Below are positions 1 through 4,347 of a stretch of DNA of 9,701 nucleotides, one piece after another. The notes below the pieces were generated by a model. That model was not told where the DNA came from. It made no database searches and saw only the letters and a program-made list of their open reading frames with translations. How positions within the stretch are numbered: position 1 is the stretch's first letter; each line of letters starts with the position of its first letter. The DNA is from Victivallales bacterium (lineage in GTDB: Bacteria > Verrucomicrobiota > Lentisphaeria > Oligosphaerales > Oligosphaeraceae): assembly GCA_017431185.1 (NCBI GenBank), contig JAFRLP010000575.1, positions 1 to 9,701 on the forward strand. Direction: 5' to 3'. The translations under genes were made by a program, and so were the position numbers.

Positions 1-102
1 AATAAGGACTTGAACTACGTGGACGTTGAACAAATATATCGCTTTCTTCAGGTTATGCAAACGAATCCCATGTCTTTTGCGGACTGGCGGACTTTCGATT
101 AA
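1..102 (+). CDS. C-terminal end of an unrecognised protein (5' truncated by window edge)
   Basis: Frame 1 is open from the first base to a TAA at 100-102, giving 33 residues. They begin NKDLNYVDVEQIYRFLQVMQ and end FADWRTFD. The composition (aromatic and acidic residues, a mix of codons, no low-complexity sequence) looks like a genuine protein end rather than chance, but 33 codons is weak evidence. I do not recognise the family and assign no function. The gene is on the same strand as the defence operon, separated from it by 481 bases. The first good hairpin plus T-run downstream is at 385-410, about 280 bases past the stop, so it is unlikely to be this gene's dedicated terminator. It may be another member of the defence island, but nothing here shows that. 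Confidence 0.5.
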   Translation, partial: NKDLNYVDVEQIYRFLQVMQTNPMSFADWRTFD

Positions 103-175
103 CTACCTTGTCGTTTTGCCAATATCAATCGGTGAGGCATTACATACTTTCTTCCTTTTTGGGGTATGCTTCAAT

Positions 176-204
176 TTGACAAGGACGGATTTATGAAGTA
201 TGTT
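176..204 (+). promoter_or_regulatory. Candidate sigma70-type promoter for the defence operon
   Basis: A consensus -35 hexamer TTGACA lies at 176-181. After exactly 17 bases comes TATGTT at 199-204, a 4/6 match to TATAAT. Spacing is ideal and the start would fall near 211, upstream of all four operon genes. An overlapping inverted repeat, ACATACTT (142-149) and AAGTATGT (196-203), has one arm on the -10 region and might be an operator. Other TTGAC-like -35 candidates at 293-298 and 556-561 have no acceptable -10 at the right distance. This is prediction by pattern only. Confidence 0.4.
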
Positions 205-208
205 AAGA

Positions 209-224
209 TTTCAAGTTTTCAAGT
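209..224 (+). repeat. Perfect tandem octamer (TTTCAAGT x2) at the predicted transcription start
   Basis: TTTCAAGT at 209-216 is followed immediately by an identical copy at 217-224. It begins 5 bases after the candidate -10 hexamer, so it would overlap the start of transcription. Such a position suits a repressor operator or a slippage-prone start, but a two-copy octamer could also be chance or a simple duplication. Confidence 0.45.
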
Positions 225-332
225 GGCCGTAGAGCGACCGTAACCCATCAACCATAGTCATTCTATCACAAGAACATAGCGTTTTCTCTTTTTTGACATA
301 GCTGGCGGCTGTACCGTCGGTGTTTGTGCTTG

Positions 333-450
333 GTGATTCTACGAAATTGCGACCTTCTTTTTTCACACAGTGGCACACGTTTGCACGCTCATGCGTTGAG
401 CGTCTTTTTTCGTGCCATTGTGTAGGTTGTCGCAAACCTCGTAGAATCAC
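333..450 (+). repeat. Long concentric imperfect palindrome in the operon leader
   Basis: Four stems nest inside one another. GTGATTCTACGA (333-344) pairs perfectly with 439-450. TTGCGAC (347-353) pairs with GTCGCAA (429-435). ACACAGTGGCAC (365-376) pairs with GTGCCATTGTGT (412-423) over 12 positions, one of which (370/418) is G.U in plus-strand RNA. ACGCTCA (385-391) pairs with TGAGCGT (397-403) around a 5-base loop. In all, 38 base pairs lie in 118 nt, separated by asymmetric internal loops. The arrangement is compatible with a structured leader RNA, or less likely with a palindromic DNA element such as a small mobile-element remnant. No terminal sequence of a known element family is recognisable. 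Confidence 0.6.
385..410 (+). terminator. Intrinsic-terminator-like hairpin with T6 tail in the leader
   Basis: A perfect 7-bp stem (385-391 with 397-403) with a 5-base loop is followed by C and six T (405-410), the layout of a Rho-independent terminator on the plus strand. The stem has 4 G-C pairs of 7, so strength is moderate. It lies inside the larger palindrome and between the candidate promoter and gene 1. It would therefore attenuate the operon rather than simply end the upstream gene. The possibility that it only shields the operon from upstream transcription remains. Confidence 0.45.
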
Positions 451-457
451 GGACTGA

Positions 458-470
458 GACGCTCTTTTTT
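458..470 (+). promoter_or_regulatory. Second T6 run with an arm able to compete for the terminator hairpin
   Basis: GACGCTC (458-464) is the exact reverse complement of GAGCGTC (398-404) and is followed directly by six T (465-470). The strand at 398-403 can therefore pair either upstream with 385-390 or downstream with 459-464. This is the geometry of mutually exclusive leader hairpins. The downstream pairing has a 53-nt loop, so it is a weak terminator on its own. The regulatory meaning is inferred. Confidence 0.3.
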
Positions 471-583
471 GTGTGCTGCATCCGAGACTTGCTGGAGGAC
501 TCGGCACTCCATGCGGTCTATCACGGAGGCTCGTTCTTCCACGTAAGGCTGTTCATTGACGAAACCACCCCAGAGGATTTTCC

Positions 584-3500
584 ATGAAGTCTGTTTTCGA
601 TTTGTGCGTAGCGCGAAAAGGTGTCTTTGTCGATACAACCAGAGATGATGTCCTTAATCTTAGCGACTTGATAGAAGGAAGGATAGATGTCGATAAGTTC
701 TTCACTGAGAACTTCAAGACAAAAGGTATGGAAATCCTCCTCCAGACTGCGTTCAAGCGTTTCCAGGGCAAATCCGAGACTGGTGTCATCAAATTGACGC
801 AGGCGATGGGCGGTGGCAAGACCCACAATATGCTTGCATTGGCCTTGCTTGCGCAGAATCCCAACTGGCGCACAAAGCTCCTTGGACACGATTATGATGA
901 TGTAACTGACGTCAAGGTTATTGCCTTCAACGGCAGAGAGAGCGATGCACCGTATGGCATCTGGGGGAGCCTTGCAGAGCAACTTGGAAAAAAAGATTTG
1001 TTCAACGATTTGTATGCGCCTTTGAAGGCGCCAGGTGAAACAGCATGGATCAATTTGCTTTCGGGACAGAACATTCTGATTCTTCTGGATGAACTTCCGC
1101 CTTATCTAGAGAATGCACGTGCCATACAGATTGGTGCTTCTAATCTTTGCAATGTAACTGTTACGGCTCTTTCCAACCTTTTTAATGCATTGGGCAAGGC
1201 CGAGTTGGCCAATGTGTGTCTGGTGTTTTCCGATTTGAAGGCCACATACGAAAGCGGCAGTGCGTTGATACAGCGAAGTTTCAGAGACTTGGAGAATGAG
1301 GCCAACCGCGTTGCCATCAACATCGAGCCAGTGGCCTTGAATTCCGATGAAATCTATGATATTCTTAGGAAAAGGTTATTTGAAAAATGTCCAACTGGTT
1401 CTTCTACAGACGTAATCAGCATCGCAACGGAATACAAAAGCGAGATAGAGAAGGCGAGGCGGTCTGGTCTGACAAATTACCAGGCTGACAAGATGTTTCT
1501 TGGTGTCAGGGATTCCTATCCGTTCCATCCATCTATCAAAGAACTCTACGCACGTTTCAAGGAGAACCAGAACTTTCAGCAGACGCGTGGACTAATCAGG
1601 CTGATGCGCCAGATCATACGACAGTTCTATGAAAGTGGACGTGCCAAACAAACCTCCCTGATAAGCGTTTTCGATATTGATTTGAACAATCCAACCATGG
1701 TCGGATTCATCCGAAGCATCAAGCCATCGCTGGACAACGCGATAAACCACGACATTGCCCAGCACGGGAAAGGCGAAGCCGAAATCATTGACGAGCAGAA
1801 CAAGGCGATCTCGCCGTTCCCATACGCGCAGATGCTGGCGAAATTGCTGCTGATGTCCTCCCTCAACGACACGCCAAACGGCGTTCTAGGCCTCAATGAG
1901 TCGGACATTTTTGCGTATCTCTGCGAGCCTAATATCGACCTGAATCAATATGGCAAGGTCTTTGAGGACATCAAGGCGCAGTGCTGGTATCTGAAGCAGG
2001 ACAACCGCGGGAGGCACTATTTCCAGAACACCAAGAACATGGTTGCGGAGATGAACTCGCTGGTGGATGGATATACGCCTGAGCACGCACGCAAGTTCCT
2101 GCGTGCATTTCTGGAAGAGAAGTTCGCCCCAAAGTTGAAACGCTGCTATGAGACCTTGTTTGTCATGCCGGCCGTGGATGAAATCAAGGCCGACAAGAAT
2201 AAAATCGCCCTTGTCATCTACGAGCCGTGTGAAGACAGTGGAATGCACCCTGACCTTCAACGACTGTATGACAATTCCCCATTCAAGAACCGACTGATGT
2301 TCCTTTCTGGACAGCGGCGCATCATGGACAAGCTCTTCGAGAACAGCAAGAAGCTGACTGCCATCCGCCAAATCATCAAGACGATGAAGGATGAAAACAT
2401 CTCGGAAAACGACCAGCAGTATCTTGAGGCCCAGAACCAGGAGGCAAAAGTTCTCACCGCATTGATTTCCTCCATCAAGGAGACATTTATCACGCTGTAT
2501 TATCCAACGGCGAGTGGTCTGGAGAGCAGTGATTTCAAACTGGAGTTCACGGACAACAATTTCAATGGCGAGGAACAGATTGTCAAAACACTCATTGACG
2601 CACAGAAATTCGAGGAGTTCAGTGCCGATGACGCAAAGTTGGAGACAATGCGTAAAAAGTGCGAGAAGCGGCTGTTCACGACCAAGGAGATGACTTGGGA
2701 GCAACTGCTGGAGCGTGCCGCCACCACAACTGCATGGCAATGGTATAATCCCGCGCAATTCGACGCTTTGAAGCGGGACGCTCTTCTCAAGGACAAGTGG
2801 CGTGAGAAGAACGGATATCTTGAAAAGGGCCCCTTTGCCAAAGAGCCGACAGAGGTTTCTGTCAGCCAGATAGACTACAACGAAACGACCCATACCTTCA
2901 AGCTGAATGTTCGTCCAGTTTACGGAAATAAAGTCTATTATGAAGTGGGGGCCGAGCCGACAACCGCCTCCAAGGTCGTCAGCAACCCGTTCGAGACCAA
3001 GGAGACCGATTTGTATTTCCTGTGTGTGGACGAGTCTGCGGACAATCCGCATCCCACGGGCAAAGCGCTTCATTACCACTGTGTGGTGAAATTGAAAGTC
3101 GAGCAGCGCGCCACCACGAGAGGCCAGGTTGTCCAGTTGCAGACGCATCCTGATTTTGAGGTCAGATATACGACGGACGGCTCGAATCCAAAGGAATCTG
3201 GCGGTCTCTACAATGGAGAGATTTCCATCCCCAACGGATGCAGGGTTGTCCAAGTGGCAGTGTTCAACCATGGTCAGCTTCAGGAGGAGCGCACCATTGA
3301 AATCAATGAGAGCAATGCTTCCAACGGAGTTACAATTGACGAGGCCAAGCCGTTGAAGTTCACCTTCAGGTCGAAGAGAAAATGCAACGACACGGCAAGT
3401 TCCTACTCCACGTTAAGCGATTTGCAGAGACTGGAAGGCGTGGAGCTCAATTCCTTTGCGATTACCATCACCCAGAAGGAGCAACCAAGCAACTACTTGG

Positions 3501-3712
3501 AAATATCTGGCGCGGATGTTGCCTACAAGCCTGAAGACCTAAGGGCCACAACAGACCAGATGCGCGGCAATGCCTTCAAGGATGTGGACAGTATCGTGGA
3601 GTTGGAATACAAGATCTTGACCTTTGCGACTGGCGCCTTGTTCAAACGCTGGATTGATGCAAACAAGATTGACATGGCGGAACTACCGAGCATGGGGACG
3701 ATTGCGCAATGA
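584..3712 (+). CDS. DUF499 domain-containing anti-phage-associated ATPase
   Basis: This is a 1042-residue P-loop ATPase of the DUF499 family (COG1483-like), probably cytoplasmic. The Walker A motif is QAMGGGKTH (residues 73-81, K79 and T80) and Walker B is ILILLDELPPYL with D169 and E170. The N-terminal half up to about residue 400 looks like the AAA+-type core. The middle is largely helical and charged. Near the C-terminus, RYTTDGSNP (861-869) followed by a GLYNGEI stretch matches the consensus of chitobiase C-terminal/Fn3-associated beta-sandwich modules. No signal peptide or membrane segment is apparent. The start is supported by AGAGGA at 572-577, six bases upstream, and by the family-like N-terminus. 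Its stop overlaps the next start by ATGA. In defence islands this family accompanies DUF1156 methylases. Its substrate is unknown; DNA-dependent ATP hydrolysis or complex remodelling is an inference. Confidence 0.9.
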   Translation: MKSVFDLCVARKGVFVDTTRDDVLNLSDLIEGRIDVDKFFTENFKTKGMEILLQTAFKRFQGKSETGVIKLTQAMGGGKTHNMLALALLAQNPNWRTKLLGHDYDDVTDVKVIAFNGRESDAPYGIWGSLAEQLGKKDLFNDLYAPLKAPGETAWINLLSGQNILILLDELPPYLENARAIQIGASNLCNVTVTALSNLFNALGKAELANVCLVFSDLKATYESGSALIQRSFRDLENEANRVAINIEPVALNSDEIYDILRKRLFEKCPTGSSTDVISIATEYKSEIEKARRSGLTNYQADKMFLGVRDSYPFHPSIKELYARFKENQNFQQTRGLIRLMRQIIRQFYESGRAKQTSLISVFDIDLNNPTMVGFIRSIKPSLDNAINHDIAQHGKGEAEIIDEQNKAISPFPYAQMLAKLLLMSSLNDTPNGVLGLNESDIFAYLCEPNIDLNQYGKVFEDIKAQCWYLKQDNRGRHYFQNTKNMVAEMNSLVDGYTPEHARKFLRAFLEEKFAPKLKRCYETLFVMPAVDEIKADKNKIALVIYEPCEDSGMHPDLQRLYDNSPFKNRLMFLSGQRRIMDKLFENSKKLTAIRQIIKTMKDENISENDQQYLEAQNQEAKVLTALISSIKETFITLYYPTASGLESSDFKLEFTDNNFNGEEQIVKTLIDAQKFEEFSADDAKLETMRKKCEKRLFTTKEMTWEQLLERAATTTAWQWYNPAQFDALKRDALLKDKWREKNGYLEKGPFAKEPTEVSVSQIDYNETTHTFKLNVRPVYGNKVYYEVGAEPTTASKVVSNPFETKETDLYFLCVDESADNPHPTGKALHYHCVVKLKVEQRATTRGQVVQLQTHPDFEVRYTTDGSNPKESGGLYNGEISIPNGCRVVQVAVFNHGQLQEERTIEINESNASNGVTIDEAKPLKFTFRSKRKCNDTASSYSTLSDLQRLEGVELNSFAITITQKEQPSNYLEISGADVAYKPEDLRATTDQMRGNAFKDVDSIVELEYKILTFATGALFKRWIDANKIDMAELPSMGTIAQ

Positions 3713-4347
3713 AGCCTGAAAAGCTAACATACGGCTTCGGCGTGGACCCTCTGGAAACCAGAAACCACTTCTTCGTGGTGATTCCTCCCAAAGGCCTCAA
3801 CCTACCAGTCAGTATCTTCGAGCGGTTCAACTGGACGGATGAGGCCGCCATTCCAGAAGACGAGAATCTGGAACTGCGGCCAGCCGTCGCATACTCAATC
3901 GAGGACCAGATTTTTGCCAACGGGCAAAGAATCAGCAGGAAGGATGTGCTTCGGCTGGAAATCTCAAGGCACAAATGTCGTTTAATCTACAAGGACTTGG
4001 CCAGCGAGCTCAATGCTAGGCTTAAGGAGAGGAAACTGGCATCAGGCAAGTTCGTAATCGGCGGCACGCCTGTTGAGAAGATGTTTGGCAAGGAGATGAT
4101 GGTGCTTCTGTGGGGCATAGAGGACTGCGATCCAAGCAATATCCCGACCGCCATACGAAACTGGCGCGGCCTTATGCCAGAGGAACGATGGTGGCTCTAC
4201 ACGATGACCAATGCCTCCACTGGCAAAATCAAGGACAAGCGTGGCTGGCGCACGGCATTGCGTTATGCCCTGTGCGAAAACCCTGTCCAGGAAAACCGGC
4301 AGTTGAGTTTTGATGATTTGTTTGAAGATGACAAGGAGCAGATATGA
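3709..4347 (+). CDS. DUF3780 domain-containing anti-phage-associated protein
   Basis: A 212-residue soluble protein matching the DUF3780 family by length, position and motifs. The N-terminus has YGFGVDP (8-14) and HFFVVIP (20-26), and there is a strongly aromatic segment PEERWWLYTMTNASTG (157-172) followed by RGWRTALRYAL (178-188). The tail is acidic (SFDDLFEDDKEQI, 200-212). I see no known catalytic motif, Walker motif, metal-binding cluster or membrane segment. The start overlaps the previous stop (ATGA at 3709-3712) with GGGGA at 3694-3698 as a distant ribosome-binding site, so coupling is likely. It sits between the ATPase and the methylase, as in related islands. That suggests an accessory subunit of one of them, for example a scaffold or specificity factor. 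The molecular function of the family is not known to me. Confidence 0.87.
   Translation: MKPEKLTYGFGVDPLETRNHFFVVIPPKGLNLPVSIFERFNWTDEAAIPEDENLELRPAVAYSIEDQIFANGQRISRKDVLRLEISRHKCRLIYKDLASELNARLKERKLASGKFVIGGTPVEKMFGKEMMVLLWGIEDCDPSNIPTAIRNWRGLMPEERWWLYTMTNASTGKIKDKRGWRTALRYALCENPVQENRQLSFDDLFEDDKEQI

Larger units (their letters stand above)
103..583 (+). other. 481-base gene-free stretch: probable promoter and long structured leader of the defence operon
   Basis: No convincing gene lies here on either strand. It contains a promoter-like element (176-204), a perfect tandem octamer (209-224), four CTTTTTT runs on the plus strand (288-294, 357-363, 404-410, 464-470) and nested inverted repeats (333-450). 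The T-runs are plus-strand only, and one palindrome arm has a mismatch that becomes a G.U pair in plus-strand RNA. Both points favour function in the transcript reading into gene 1. If transcription starts near 211, the leader is about 370 nt. A reading frame of 25 codons (166-243) is present but unsupported. Confidence 0.55.

Noticed and set aside
333..450. Integron attC site or retron RNA
   Set aside because: The palindrome ends lack the attC core (RYYYAAC/GTTRRRY), and no integron integrase or reverse transcriptase gene is in the window.
288..470. CRISPR-like repeat series from the four CTTTTTT runs
   Set aside because: Spacing is irregular (69, 47, 60 bases), and the shared part is only the T-run and a few flanking bases.
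211..507. A 98-codon minus-strand frame across the leader
   Set aside because: Its lysine-rich repeats come from the T-runs and palindrome arms read backwards, with no family resemblance.
447..638. A 63-codon minus-strand frame whose second half has protein-like codons
   Set aside because: It overlaps the well-supported start of the DUF499 gene, has no clear ribosome-binding site and no recognisable family. It could be a gene remnant but this cannot be supported.
1886..3271. A 461-codon open frame on the minus strand
   Set aside because: It is fully antisense to the DUF499 gene, which has clear family motifs. The product is leucine/valine/histidine-rich without recognisable domains, typical of a shadow frame.
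4301..4344. Sliding-clamp-binding motif at the DUF3780 C-terminus (QLSFDDLF)
   Set aside because: Spacing does not match the QLxLF-type consensus. The resemblance is only compositional.
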